This document shows positions 37,063 through 46,122 of a stretch of DNA of 64,000 nucleotides, piece by piece. The stretch is taken from NCBI GenBank assembly GCA_021582295.1, contig CP091137.1, positions 1,258,001 to 1,322,000 of the forward strand. Direction: 5' to 3'. This stretch comes from Candidatus Thiovulum stygium (lineage in GTDB: Bacteria; Campylobacterota; Campylobacteria; Campylobacterales; Thiovulaceae). Each line of letters starts with the position of its first letter. The stretch's first letter is position 1. The notes under the pieces were generated by a model. The model worked only from the letters and a program-made list of their open reading frames with translations, searched no databases and was not told where the DNA came from. The translations under genes were made by a program, and so were the position numbers.

Positions 37063-38370
37063 ATGTTTAGATTAATTTTTATTTTTGTAACTTTACTGCC
37101 AATAAATTTGGTAAGTAATAGTTTCGATTTTGGTGATGACTTTCAGAAACAGGCTCAAATACTTAGAAAATTTGATGTTAAACCCGCTTATATAAATAAT
37201 CCAGCTTTATATCAGGTATTAAATAAATATAAACGAAATAAACATATAAAATATGTTTTACGAGCTATGAAAAATGCTGATGTTTTTTTACCAAGTATAA
37301 AACAAATTTTAAATAGATCTTCAGTTCCAGATGAATTTTTATATTTAGCAATTACTGAGTCTAGTTTAGATACTGAATCAATGTCTAATAAATCTGCTGG
37401 TGGTATCTGGCAATTTATTCCTTCAACTGCTAGAATTTATGGCTTACGAGTTGATCGATATGTTGATGAACGATTTGATATTATTAAATCAACAGAAATA
37501 GCTATAAAATTTCTAAGCACTTTATATAATAGATTCGGTAAATGGTATCTCGCAGCAATTGCTTATAACTGTGGAGAAGGTGCTTTAGAAAATGCTATCA
37601 ATCGAGCTGGTTCAGACGAACTTGAAGTTTTAATTAATCAAAGTCGAAGTCGTCTGCCAACAGAAAGTATTCAATATATAAATAAGATTCTTGCTCTTGC
37701 TCTTCTTGAAGCAAATGATGAAACTTGGGATAGCGAATATAGTTATCTATTGAATAGTATAGGAAGTCGTAGTATTGCTACGATTCGAGTTGGTGGAGGA
37801 CAACGACTCGAAGATATCGCAGATAGTATAAATTTAAGTTCAGCAGAAATGCAACGATTAAATGGTCATATTATGAATGGTATAACTCCAATTGATGGAG
37901 CTAAATATAATTTATATATTCCTTATGATAAAGTCCAAGATTTAGAATCTGCTTATAAAACTCGTCGAGTTTATCGTGGTGATATGGAACAAGTTGTTCA
38001 ACAAAAAACTAATAATAAAAATTATGATAAATTAGAACGAGTCGCAACTCGAAGTATCAAACACAAATCTGATAATTATTCACAGTTAAGACAGGTTAAT
38101 AGAATTCCTAGTGATCGTATCTTAACAGGAACTAGAGTTAATGTTCCGATTATGTATAATGGCAAAAGCACATCATCTAACAATAGAACAGAAGATATAG
38201 AATCTGAACTATTTGGAATTAGAGGTGGAAGTAATAAATATACAATTCGAAAAGGTGATAATTTATATTCGATTGCTAAAAGATTTGATATAGATGTTAA
38301 AACACTTATGAAAAAAAATCGTCTTAGATCAAAAGAATTAACAGTAGGAGATAGTTTAATTGTTAAGTAG
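37063..38370 (+). CDS. mltD: MltD-like membrane-bound lytic transglycosylase with LysM
   Basis: Cleaves peptidoglycan in the periplasm. A signal peptide is followed by an SLT domain: PDEFLYLAITESSLDTE (catalytic Glu in the ESSL motif, about residue 106), SAGGIWQFIPSTARIYGL, then YLAAIAYNCGEGAL. A LysM domain at the C-terminus (YTIRKGDNLYSIAKRFDIDV) binds glycan. This is the MltD architecture, somewhat shorter than in E. coli, with one clear and one degenerate LysM (about 240-290). It overlaps rlpA by 11 bases. Confidence 0.9.
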   Translation: MFRLIFIFVTLLPINLVSNSFDFGDDFQKQAQILRKFDVKPAYINNPALYQVLNKYKRNKHIKYVLRAMKNADVFLPSIKQILNRSSVPDEFLYLAITESSLDTESMSNKSAGGIWQFIPSTARIYGLRVDRYVDERFDIIKSTEIAIKFLSTLYNRFGKWYLAAIAYNCGEGALENAINRAGSDELEVLINQSRSRLPTESIQYINKILALALLEANDETWDSEYSYLLNSIGSRSIATIRVGGGQRLEDIADSINLSSAEMQRLNGHIMNGITPIDGAKYNLYIPYDKVQDLESAYKTRRVYRGDMEQVVQQKTNNKNYDKLERVATRSIKHKSDNYSQLRQVNRIPSDRILTGTRVNVPIMYNGKSTSSNNRTEDIESELFGIRGGSNKYTIRKGDNLYSIAKRFDIDVKTLMKKNRLRSKELTVGDSLIVK

Positions 38371-39466
38371 AACTAAAAATATAAAATATATATCTCATAT
38401 ATCAATAGCTTTGACTTTGATATTTGCTAGTGGTTGTAGTAACAAATTTGATGAAAATAATCGTGAAGAACCTGTAATTAAAAGCAAATTTGACAAAATG
38501 ACTCCGTATGAAATTAATGGCAAATGGTATTATCCAAAAAAAGAGCCTCTCGGTTCAAAATTTAAAGGTATTGCTAGTTGGTATGGTGAAGATTATCACG
38601 GTAAAAAAACAGCAAATGGCGAAGTCTTTAATATGTATTCAAAAACTGCAGCTCATAAAACTTTACCTATGAATACTATGCTTTTTGTTAAAAATATTGA
38701 TAATAGCAAAAGTACAATAGTTAGAGTTAATGATCGTGGTCCTTTTGTAGATGGCAGAGAAATCGATTTATCTAAAAAATCTGCTAGTGAAATCGAACTT
38801 GTTAAAAGTGGTTCTGTTGAAGCTGAAATTACTGTTCTTGGCTACGATGGTTTAATTGATGATGATATTTTGAGAAAAGCTCAAATGAACAGTGATTCTC
38901 ATACAACAAATACAAATAATTCGAAAACCGAGAAAAATCAAGACGATGATGATAGTGGAATAATTAGTAATAGTTTTGATGGTCTTGGTATTGTAGATGA
39001 TAGTGATAAAACTACTGGAAAAGTATCAAATGTTATAGTTTCTCCTAGAAATGATGAAGAAATTGAAATTTTAGATGCTGGTTCAAGAGTAAGATATGAT
39101 CAAGATGATTTTATTCCCGTTTCTAATTCTAAAAATAATAAAAAGACTAGTAAGAAACAGCCTCAAACAAGTGATCAATATTATGCTTCAAAAACTAATC
39201 GTCCAAAAACTAGCGATAATTCATCAACTGGAACTGGTGGTGGAAAACAATATTATGTTCAAGTTGTAACTTCTAGTAATCCTGATGGTATAACTAAATT
39301 TATAGCTGAAAATGAACGAAAACTTCCTTCTCATCTCCGTTTTATTCGCAAAGAAGAGGGTGGAAAAATTAAAGTTTGGGTTGAAGGTTTTGAAAATATT
39401 CAAGAAGCAAGAGATTTTAAAGATCAAAAAGAGTATTTTCCTGATGGAATGCTTGTTATTAGATAA
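38360..39466 (+). CDS. rlpA: Septal ring lytic transglycosylase RlpA
   Basis: TTG start inside mltD. The lipoprotein signal ends IFASGC. The double-psi beta-barrel (GIASWYGEDYHGKKTANGEV, TIVRVNDRGPFVDGREIDLS) contains the catalytic-region signature. An acidic, Ser/Asp-rich linker (about residues 190-270) precedes a C-terminal SPOR domain (YYVQVVTSSNP...VWVEGFENIQEARDFKD) that binds denuded glycan at the septum. Together with mltD it forms a wall-remodelling pair. Confidence 0.9.
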   Translation: MLSRTKNIKYISHISIALTLIFASGCSNKFDENNREEPVIKSKFDKMTPYEINGKWYYPKKEPLGSKFKGIASWYGEDYHGKKTANGEVFNMYSKTAAHKTLPMNTMLFVKNIDNSKSTIVRVNDRGPFVDGREIDLSKKSASEIELVKSGSVEAEITVLGYDGLIDDDILRKAQMNSDSHTTNTNNSKTEKNQDDDDSGIISNSFDGLGIVDDSDKTTGKVSNVIVSPRNDEEIEILDAGSRVRYDQDDFIPVSNSKNNKKTSKKQPQTSDQYYASKTNRPKTSDNSSTGTGGGKQYYVQVVTSSNPDGITKFIAENERKLPSHLRFIRKEEGGKIKVWVEGFENIQEARDFKDQKEYFPDGMLVIR

Positions 39467-39490
39467 AAATTATATAAATAGGCTTGAAAA

Positions 39491-40066
39491 TTGTTAGCTG
39501 AATATTCTCGAAAAACCCGAGAGACTAATATAAATATTTCTATAAATGGAAATGGTAGCGGACAAAGTTCTATTTCTACGGGCATTGGTTTTTTTGATCA
39601 TATGTTAGAAAGTCTCGCTAAACACTCTTGGCTTGATATCGATTTAAAAGCTATCGGTGATACACATATTGATGATCATCACACTGTTGAAGATGTTGGA
39701 ATTGTTCTCGGAATTGCTCTTTCGCAAATTTTATATCCTGTTGGTGCAATCGAAAGATTTGGTGGTGCTGAAATCGTTATGGATGAAGCTTTAATTTCTT
39801 GTCAAATTGATATTTCTAATCGTCCATTCTTATTTTTTGATCTGCCTCTCTCTGGAAAAGTTGGCACTTTTGATACTGAACTCGTTGAAGAATTTTTTCG
39901 AGCTTTTGTTCAAAATAGTAAAATTTCTATGCATATTTATATGATTCGTGGTAAAAATCAACATCATATTATAGAAGGAGCTTTTAAAGCTCTTGCAGTG
40001 GCAATAAGACGAGCAAGAACAAAAATTAATCTTGATATTATTCCTAGCACCAAAGGAATTTTATAA
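39491..40066 (+). CDS. hisB: Imidazoleglycerol-phosphate dehydratase
   Basis: Histidine biosynthesis step 6. TTG start. Both manganese-binding HH motifs are present: FFDHMLESLAKHSW and DDHHTVEDVG near residues 30-75, and the QHHIIEGAFKALA repeat near 155-170. GIGFFDHM is diagnostic. Monofunctional form of 191 residues, lacking the phosphatase domain of the enterobacterial protein. lptC follows after three bases. Confidence 0.95.
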   Translation: MLAEYSRKTRETNINISINGNGSGQSSISTGIGFFDHMLESLAKHSWLDIDLKAIGDTHIDDHHTVEDVGIVLGIALSQILYPVGAIERFGGAEIVMDEALISCQIDISNRPFLFFDLPLSGKVGTFDTELVEEFFRAFVQNSKISMHIYMIRGKNQHHIIEGAFKALAVAIRRARTKINLDIIPSTKGIL

Positions 40067-40069
40067 TAA

Positions 40070-40642
40070 ATGGCTCTATATTTCTCTATATTTTCTATAA
40101 TTATTTTGAATTTTATTATTTTAATTTTTTTAAGACCAATCGAAAGAGATTTATCAGAAAATAAAAATCAAAATAGTAATGAAATTCCTCAAATAGTTTT
40201 TAAAGATTTCCAACTTTTTGATATTAGTGATAAAAATATTTTGACAACAACTCTTGAAGGTGAAATTGGTGAAGGTTTTAAAAATGGAAATTATAAAATT
40301 TCTAATATAAAATTAAGTTATCAAAAATATGAATATAGAGAAGAGCTAAAAGGTAATTATGCTTTTTATAATGGCAATGATTTTCAACTCTTTGGAAATA
40401 TAAAATATAACCGTTCTGATAATAGTTCTATTGAATCTAATAGCACATTTTACGATATAAAAAATGGTTTTGCTTATATTCCAGATAAGTTTAAATTGTC
40501 TTGGCACGATAAAGATGGTGAAGTCAATGGAGAGAATTTAGTTGTTTTAATTGACAATAGAGAAATTTATGCAATGAATATTAGAGCCTCTTTTAAAGAT
40601 CTTCAAACTGAAGAGATTAATAAAAGTAAAAATAAACCTTAA
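40070..40642 (+). CDS. lptC: LptC-like lipopolysaccharide transport protein
   Basis: Bitopic protein of 190 residues: one membrane helix at about residues 5-25 (SIFSIIILNFIILIFL), then a beta-jellyroll-type domain. FKDFQLFDISDKN and LEGEIGEGFKNGNY resemble LptC. By position between hisB and lptA it fits the Campylobacterota gene order. It hands lipopolysaccharide from LptBFG to LptA. kdsC, often found between hisB and lptC in relatives, is missing here. Confidence 0.72.
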   Translation: MALYFSIFSIIILNFIILIFLRPIERDLSENKNQNSNEIPQIVFKDFQLFDISDKNILTTTLEGEIGEGFKNGNYKISNIKLSYQKYEYREELKGNYAFYNGNDFQLFGNIKYNRSDNSSIESNSTFYDIKNGFAYIPDKFKLSWHDKDGEVNGENLVVLIDNREIYAMNIRASFKDLQTEEINKSKNKP

Positions 40643-40678
40643 TTTTTACTTATTTGGATAATAGATCGGAAATAATAG

Positions 40679-41187
40679 ATGTTAAAAAAACTCATATTAC
40701 CAATATTGGTTTTATCTACATCATTTATAAATATAAATGCATTAGATGATGGAGATGTAAGAATAGAAGCCAATTTGTTTGAAGCAAATGATCGTGAAAG
40801 AGTTTCGATTTTTAGTGGTTCTGTAAAAATTACAAAAGGCAAAGATGTCATTTCGTCATCAATCGCAAAGATATATTTTGATAAAAAAATCAACCTCTTA
40901 AATATGAATTTTTAGACAATGTCTCTTTTAAAATTCATTTACAAAAAAATAGCACTTATGTTGGAAGTGCCGAAGAGGTCTATTTAATTCCTAAAAATAA
41001 AAAATATATATTATCTAAATCAGTAGAAATTACAGAAATTCAAACAGGGCGGAAGATTACTGGCAATAAAATATCTTTAGATGGAACAAATGGTAGTGCT
41101 AAAGTTATTGGTGATAATAAAAGTCCAGTTATAATGAGTTTCACTGTTGGAGAAAATCAAAATGAACGAAGTGAAAGGAGAAAATAA
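40679..41187 (+). CDS. lptA: LptA periplasmic lipopolysaccharide bridge; apparent frameshift
   Basis: A signal peptide (LILPILVLSTSFININA) is followed by LptA beta-strand features, RIEANLFEANDRERVSIFSG, then KITKGKDVISSSIAKIYFDK. The frame then ends at 40915. With one extra A in the A7 run 40883-40889 it continues as KYEFLDNVSFKIHLQKN with YVGSAEEVYLIPKNKKYIL to a stop at 41187, six bases before engB. The repaired protein is about 170 residues, a normal length. As LptA is normally essential in bacteria with lipopolysaccharide, a true null is unlikely. Confidence 0.8.
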
Positions 41188-41192
41188 ATAAA

Positions 41193-41825
41193 ATGATATT
41201 CATAAAAGATGTGTTTTTTATAAAATCAGCTACAAAATTGGAACAATCTCCAATTTATGATCATGAAACTGTTGAAATTGCAATTTTAGGACGAAGCAAT
41301 GTTGGTAAAAGTTCAACTATAAATAGTCTTGTAAATCGAAAAGAATTAGCTAAAAGTTCGAATACACCTGGTAAGACAAAATTAATTAATTTTTTTAATG
41401 TTAAATTACAACAGAGATTAAAAAATGGTGAAGAAACTATCGATGAAGTTAGAGAATTTGTTCTTGTTGATTTACCTGGAATTGGTTATGCAAAAGTTTC
41501 AAAAGATCAACAAGGCGATTGGGAAAATAAATTATTATATTTTATAGAAAAACGAGATAATATTAAACATTTTATATATCTCATCGATGCTAGACATCCT
41601 GATTTAGAACTTGATCGTGGAGTAATTTCATATTTAAAAACAATTAATAAAAATTTAATATTAATATATACTAAATTAGATAAATTATCTAATCGTGAAA
41701 TTGGCGATCTAAAAAATAGAAAAAATGCAAATTTTTATATTTCGAATGAGAGTCGAAAAGGTATCGATGAGGTTCGTGAATATATTTTTAATAATTTACC
41801 AATTTTTATTTCTGAAATTTCTTAA
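41193..41825 (+). CDS. engB: Ribosome biogenesis GTPase EngB/YsxC
   Basis: Small TRAFAC GTPase needed for the large ribosomal subunit. GRSNVGKSS (G1), TPGKT (G2 region), DLPGIGYAKV (G3), TKLDKL (G4) and the late ISNESRKGI (G5) are all seen. The order lptA-engB is typical in the phylum. Length 210. One GATGAGGT copy at 41766 reads Asp-Glu-Val near the C-terminus. Confidence 0.95.
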   Translation: MIFIKDVFFIKSATKLEQSPIYDHETVEIAILGRSNVGKSSTINSLVNRKELAKSSNTPGKTKLINFFNVKLQQRLKNGEETIDEVREFVLVDLPGIGYAKVSKDQQGDWENKLLYFIEKRDNIKHFIYLIDARHPDLELDRGVISYLKTINKNLILIYTKLDKLSNREIGDLKNRKNANFYISNESRKGIDEVREYIFNNLPIFISEIS

Positions 41826-41861
41826 CCAAATATATAAAAATATAATTATGGAGTTAATATA

Positions 41862-43097
41862 TTGATAGAATTCTTAAAAAAAGCTAAAGATAGTAGTAGA
41901 ATTATTTCTCAATTAACAGCAAGTGAAAAACGAAAAATTTTAAATAGTATGGCTGACATAATAGTTGAACATAAAGATTTAATTATTCGTGAAAATGAAA
42001 AAGATGTTGAGTTTGCAAAAACCAATAGTCTTCAAGAATCGCTAATTGATAGACTTATTTTGAATAACAAACGAATTGATGGAATGGCTCAATCGTTGCG
42101 AGAAATTGCTCTATTGCCTGATCCTGTCGGTCGAGTTCTTGATGGTTGGATAAATGATATTGGTTTAAAAATTGAAAAAGTTTCTGTACCAATTGGCGTT
42201 ATTGCTACGATTTATGAAAGTCGTCCAAATGTTACAAGTGATACAGCTGGATTATGTTTTAAAAGCGGAAATGTGGCTATTCTCAAAGGTGGAAAAGAGG
42301 CTGAACATTCAAATAAAGTTATTGCTCTTTTGCTTCAAACAGTTTTAGAAAATAATAATTTGCCTAGAGAAATTATTTCACTTTTGCCTGATAGTTCGAG
42401 AGAAGGTGTTACTCAACTTATTAAACAAGATCGCTATGTTGATTTGATTATTCCACGAGGTGGCGAAGCTCTTATTCGTTTTGTTAATAATAATTCAACT
42501 GTTCCAGTTGTAAAACATGATCGCGGTTTATGTCATACATATATAGATCGTGATGCAAATTTACAAATGGGTGTAGATATTGCAATTAATGCTAAAACTC
42601 AAAGAACGGGAGTTTGTAATGCCACCGAAACTTTATTAGTTGATTATCCAATAGCTGATGAAATTTTACCAATGTTAAAAGTTCGTTTTGATGAGGTCGG
42701 AACAGAATTAAAAGGTTGTGGTGTAACTCAAACGATTATCGATGTTAATAAAGCAACTGATGAAGATTATAACACTGAATATTTAGCGAATATATTAAAT
42801 ATAAAAATTGTGAATGGTGTTCATGAAGCAATAAATCATATTTCACGATATGGTTCAGGTCATTCTGAAGCAATTATTACTGAAAATTATCAAACAGCTG
42901 AAAAATTCATGAATGAAATTGATGCTTCAAGTCTATATTTAAATGCTTCAACGAGATTTACTGATGGTGGAGTTTTTGGTTTTGGTGCTGAAGTTGGTAT
43001 TTCTACGAATAAACTTCATGCAAGAGGTCCAATGGGCATCAAAGAACTAACAACTTATAAATATAAAATTTATGGTAATGGTCAAATTAGAATATAA
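41862..43097 (+). CDS. proA: Gamma-glutamyl phosphate reductase
   Basis: Second step of proline synthesis. TTG start with GGAG upstream. Substrate and NADPH-binding landmarks: VPIGVIATIYESRPNVTSD, CFKSGNVAILKGGKEA, and the catalytic cysteine in QRTGVCNATETLL. SLYLNASTRFTDGGVFGFGA and GISTNKLHARGPMG complete the aldehyde-dehydrogenase fold. Length 411 is normal. It is followed by a hairpin made of two inverted GATGAGGT copies (43215-43245). Another copy is inside at 42690. Confidence 0.95.
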   Translation: MIEFLKKAKDSSRIISQLTASEKRKILNSMADIIVEHKDLIIRENEKDVEFAKTNSLQESLIDRLILNNKRIDGMAQSLREIALLPDPVGRVLDGWINDIGLKIEKVSVPIGVIATIYESRPNVTSDTAGLCFKSGNVAILKGGKEAEHSNKVIALLLQTVLENNNLPREIISLLPDSSREGVTQLIKQDRYVDLIIPRGGEALIRFVNNNSTVPVVKHDRGLCHTYIDRDANLQMGVDIAINAKTQRTGVCNATETLLVDYPIADEILPMLKVRFDEVGTELKGCGVTQTIIDVNKATDEDYNTEYLANILNIKIVNGVHEAINHISRYGSGHSEAIITENYQTAEKFMNEIDASSLYLNASTRFTDGGVFGFGAEVGISTNKLHARGPMGIKELTTYKYKIYGNGQIRI

Positions 43098-43214
43098 AAA
43101 TAACTAGCAGTGATTTAAAATGATGAGAAAAATAAAAATTTTAAGACAATTCTTTTTAAATTAATTTATTTACAACCTAAATATATATAATTAAATTATA
43201 GTTTTTGATTAGGT

Positions 43215-43245
43215 GATGAGGTTTTGCAAAAATAAAGACCTCATC
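43215..43245. terminator. Inverted GATGAGGT pair forming a terminator-like hairpin
   Basis: GATGAGGT (43215-43222) and ACCTCATC (43238-43245) form a stem across an A-rich 15-base loop; the stem can extend by further bases. It lies 118 bases after proA. Confidence 0.6.
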
Positions 43246-43327
43246 GCTTTAAAACCCGATCAACTGCTCGAGCTTCACCATTTTCTTGAATCCACTCTAA
43301 AAGTGGTTTTATATCGATATTTTCCAA
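43241..43327 (-). pseudogene. Orphan 28-residue C-terminal gene fragment
   Basis: On the minus strand a frame reads ENIDIKPLLEWIQENGEARA then VDRVLKR and stop. It looks like a real helical C-terminus but has an in-frame stop immediately upstream and no plausible gene body. I cannot identify the parent protein. Its stop overlaps one arm of the hairpin at 43238-43245. The rest of 43098-43448 shows nothing else but the upstream region of ridA. Confidence 0.3.
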
Positions 43328-43448
43328 TCAATACCTTTTTAAATTAAGTTGAGAACTTTTAGCAGTTTTTAATTTTTGAAAAATAGCTTTATTTGAACTC
43401 AACTTGTTTAATATGTTAAAATTTTCATAAATCACACAAGGAAAAAAT

Positions 43449-43820
43449 ATGAATTTTGTTCAATCTGATAATGTTCCTAAAGCGATTGGACCATATTCTC
43501 AAGCTGTTCAAGTTGGAGATATGATTTTTACTTCTGGACAAATTGCTCTCAAGCCAAATGGCGAATTTTTAAATGAAGATGTTGAAGCTCAAACTGAACA
43601 GGTTTTAACAAATTTAAAAAATTTATTAGAGGCTGGAGGCAGTTCCATTCAGAAAGTTGTAAAAACGACAATGTTTCTTGTTAATATGGAAGATTTTGCA
43701 AAAGTTAATACTATTTATGCAAAATATTTCGGCGAACATAAACCTGCTAGAAGCACTATTGGAATAAAAGTTCTTCCTAGAAATGCACTTATAGAAATTG
43801 AAGCAATTGCAAAATTATAA
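43449..43820 (+). CDS. ridA: RidA-family reactive intermediate deaminase
   Basis: Hydrolyses 2-aminoacrylate and related enamine/imine intermediates from PLP enzymes. 123 residues with the full family pattern: AIGPYSQAVQVGDMIFTSGQ at the start, EQVLTNLKNLLEAGG in the middle, and the active-site arginine in KPARSTIGIKVLPRNALIEI near the end. AAGGAAAA ribosome site. A small acidic-protein gene follows. Confidence 0.93.
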   Translation: MNFVQSDNVPKAIGPYSQAVQVGDMIFTSGQIALKPNGEFLNEDVEAQTEQVLTNLKNLLEAGGSSIQKVVKTTMFLVNMEDFAKVNTIYAKYFGEHKPARSTIGIKVLPRNALIEIEAIAKL

Positions 43821-43842
43821 TATATATTCAGGAGATCAAAAG

Positions 43843-44061
43843 ATGCAAGATATAAATTTATTTAAAGTTGAACTCTTTAAACTTAATCCATTTAATTATA
43901 GTCTTAATGAAGAAGATGAAGACAACACTGATTTAGAAGACGAAGATAATGATGACAATGATTCGAATAATTCTGTTCCAACAAAATATGATGATGACGA
44001 CTATGACTATGATGATAGTGAATACGACGACGATGACGACTATGAGGAGGATGAAAATTAA
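43843..44061 (+). CDS. Very acidic Asp-rich small protein
   Basis: Start chosen at 43843 (MQDINLFKVELFKLNPFNYS) with CAGGAG 9 bases upstream; an earlier in-frame ATG at 43798 overlaps ridA and has no site. After an ordinary 25-residue start, about 47 residues are almost all Asp, Glu, Asn and Tyr (DDDDYDYDDSEYDDDDDYEE). Similar 'highly acidic' small proteins occur in this phylum without a known role. Metal buffering or protein binding are guesses. Confidence 0.6.
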   Translation: MQDINLFKVELFKLNPFNYSLNEEDEDNTDLEDEDNDDNDSNNSVPTKYDDDDYDYDDSEYDDDDDYEEDEN

Positions 44062-44082
44062 TATATTATTAGGTCTAAAGCC

Positions 44083-44682
44083 TTGAGATATTTAATCTCT
44101 GTAATTATTTTTTTATCTGGTTTATCTGCTGAAGTTATTTTACGAGATGAACTCTCTATTCATCAAGAATTTCATAACAGTGTTGAAAAAATTGGAGCTG
44201 AACTTTTTCAAAAAAGTGGAATTTCAACTCATATTTTAATTTTAAAAACTACTAATGGCAAACATTTGAATATTCTTGGTGAAGAAGAATTAGCTAAACT
44301 TTTAGAAACTGAAAAGAGTTCGCTTATTTTAACTTTTGCAGAAACTGAACAAAAAGTAGATATTGTCGCTTCAAAAGAACTATTAGAACTTTTTGATAAA
44401 GAACAAATTCTAAGTCCTTATCCATGGACTGGAACTATTTTGCCAATTTTAGGCGAAAAAATAAAACAAGATCCTCGACATAAATACAGTGTTGCTCTTT
44501 TTAATGGTTATGCTGATATTGTTGAACAAATAGCAAAAAATAAAAATATAGTTTTAGAAAATAGTGTTGGTGATAGTAATAAATATGTTTTAAATATAAT
44601 TAGAATTATTTTTTATTCTATAATTATTATAGCTTTAACATATTTGCTTCGTAAATCTTTTAATAAGAGAATAAATATATGA
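44083..44682 (+). CDS. Exported protein with C-terminal membrane anchor, beside FixH-like gene
   Basis: TTG start; signal peptide (LISVIIFLSGLSA), soluble domain of about 140 residues (THILILKTTNGKHLNILGEE, LLETEKSSLILTFAETEQKV), then a membrane helix near 170-190 and a basic tail (RKSFNKRINI). The layout resembles TPM-domain proteins, but conserved acidic residues of that family cannot be confirmed by eye. It overlaps the FixH-like gene by four bases, which suggests a role in cbb3 oxidase assembly or copper handling. Confidence 0.6.
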   Translation: MRYLISVIIFLSGLSAEVILRDELSIHQEFHNSVEKIGAELFQKSGISTHILILKTTNGKHLNILGEEELAKLLETEKSSLILTFAETEQKVDIVASKELLELFDKEQILSPYPWTGTILPILGEKIKQDPRHKYSVALFNGYADIVEQIAKNKNIVLENSVGDSNKYVLNIIRIIFYSIIIIALTYLLRKSFNKRINI

Positions 44683-45161
44683 CTTTAAAAAATTATTGGC
44701 CTCAAACTATTAGTTTAATGATATTTGGTTCTATTGTTGCTTCAACTTTGACAATTCAAATAGCCATTAATAATTCAGTGCAAGATTCGAATCTATTTTT
44801 AGATAATTATCATGTTACTGATAAAAATATCAATGAAATTTTTTCAAAACAGATAGATTTTACTAAAAATTACCAAGTCAAACCAAATATTATTGAATTT
44901 TCAGATAGTATTATAAAAATAGATTTTAATATATATAAAGATGGAAATTTATTAACTTTAAATGATGAGGTAAAATTTGATATCTCTTTAACTCGTCCTG
45001 AAACCAGAGATTTTGATAAAATTTTTAATTCGCAAAAAATAGATTTTAATATCTCAAAAGCTGGAAGATGGAATTTATATTTAAAAGTTCAAATTGATAA
45101 ATCTATCGGCTTTTTTAATTATGAAATTGATTCAAGAAAAAAGGTGAAATTAAAATTTTAG
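44679..45161 (+). CDS. FixH/CcoH-like membrane protein, possible 3' frame extension
   Basis: Begins NYWPQTISLMIFGSIVASTL with one membrane helix and continues ...NPV-like NNSVQDSNLFLDNYHVTDKN INEI, the FixH/CcoH layout in which KYWP is followed by a helix and NY...D.NINEI. These proteins assist cbb3 oxidase maturation. The frame stops at 45161. One extra A in the A6 run 45137-45142 would instead give GEIKILDPFVSLQRLEKIKK and a stop at 45214; that longer end looks more protein-like, so the stop may be another homopolymer artefact. One motif copy is at 44964. Confidence 0.62.
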   Translation: MTLKNYWPQTISLMIFGSIVASTLTIQIAINNSVQDSNLFLDNYHVTDKNINEIFSKQIDFTKNYQVKPNIIEFSDSIIKIDFNIYKDGNLLTLNDEVKFDISLTRPETRDFDKIFNSQKIDFNISKAGRWNLYLKVQIDKSIGFFNYEIDSRKKVKLKF

Positions 45162-45235
45162 ATCCTTTTGTTTCTCTTCAACGACTTGAAAAAATTAAAA
45201 AAATAGCTGAATAAACTAAATAAAAGGTGAAAAAA

Positions 45236-45637
45236 ATGGCTAAAACTATATGGATTTTTTTATTAACTCAAGCTTTTGTTATTTCATATACTTTAAATAT
45301 TTCTGTTACAAATATTGATAAAAATAAAAAAGGAAAAATAGTTGCCACTATTTTTAAAGAAAACGAGCGAAAATTATTTCCATTTGGAAAAGCATATTCT
45401 ATTAAATTTAATCCTAAAAAAAGCAGAGAAGAGATATTTTTTAGAGGTTTAAATAAAGGAGAATATGCTGTAGTGATTTATCACGATGAAAATATTAATA
45501 ATCTTATTGATAAAAATAGCTTTGGACTTAAAGAAGGAGTAGGTTATTCGAATAATTACTCTTATTTTCCATCTTTTACAAAATCACAAATAAGTATTAA
45601 TAAAGATACATTAATTAATATAAAAATTAAATATTAA
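45236..45637 (+). CDS. DUF2141-like exported protein
   Basis: Start at ATG 45236, with AAAGGTG 8 bases upstream, is preferred to a GTG at 45227. A signal peptide (IWIFLLTQAFVISYTL) precedes a single beta-sandwich domain: VTNIDKNKKGKIVATIFKEN, then GEYAVVIYHDENINNLIDKN and FGLKEGVGYSNNY. That pattern fits DUF2141, found in small secreted proteins of unknown role. Its stop overlaps by four bases the stop of ybeY on the other strand. Confidence 0.65.
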   Translation: MAKTIWIFLLTQAFVISYTLNISVTNIDKNKKGKIVATIFKENERKLFPFGKAYSIKFNPKKSREEIFFRGLNKGEYAVVIYHDENINNLIDKNSFGLKEGVGYSNNYSYFPSFTKSQISINKDTLINIKIKY

Positions 45638-46071
45638 ATATCTTCAGAATCTTCAACTCTGACAATTAGACTATGAGGTAACTCGAATTTTTTTATAAGT
45701 TCTCTCTCTCGTTCTCTCATTTCGCCATTATCAGTTTCATGATCGTAACCTAAAAGATGTAAAACACCATGAATAAATAATAAGGCGATTTCATCTCTTT
45801 TTCTATGATTAAATTTTTTCGCACCCTCTTTTATAAAATCAGCTGAAATAACTATTGTGCCAATAGTATCACTTAAACCAATTTCATCAATAATTGGAAA
45901 AGATAAAACATCAGTAGCTTCATCAATATTTCTATATTGTCTATTCAAATCTTTTATATAATCATTATGACAAACAATAAGTTCAACAGCTTTATTTGTC
46001 ATATGTTCTTGAATTGCTCTTAATTTTCTTTTATGAACTTTAATTTCTGTTTGATTATCTACAATTAACAT
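45634..46071 (-). CDS. ybeY: Endoribonuclease YbeY (rRNA maturation)
   Basis: Metal-dependent RNase that matures 16S rRNA 3' ends. The zinc motif H-x3-H-x5-H is plain in HGVLHLLGYDHE (about residues 105-116). LNRQYRNIDEATDVLSFPI is the conserved substrate-cleft region. Length 145 is normal. It is tail-to-tail with the DUF2141 gene and has no other close neighbour on its strand. Confidence 0.93.
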   Translation of the reverse strand: MLIVDNQTEIKVHKRKLRAIQEHMTNKAVELIVCHNDYIKDLNRQYRNIDEATDVLSFPIIDEIGLSDTIGTIVISADFIKEGAKKFNHRKRDEIALLFIHGVLHLLGYDHETDNGEMRERERELIKKFELPHSLIVRVEDSEDI

Positions 46072-46122
46072 TATTGTTTCCGATCTATTTTTCTTAAGGC
46101 TTAATAATTGCTAATATATTTA

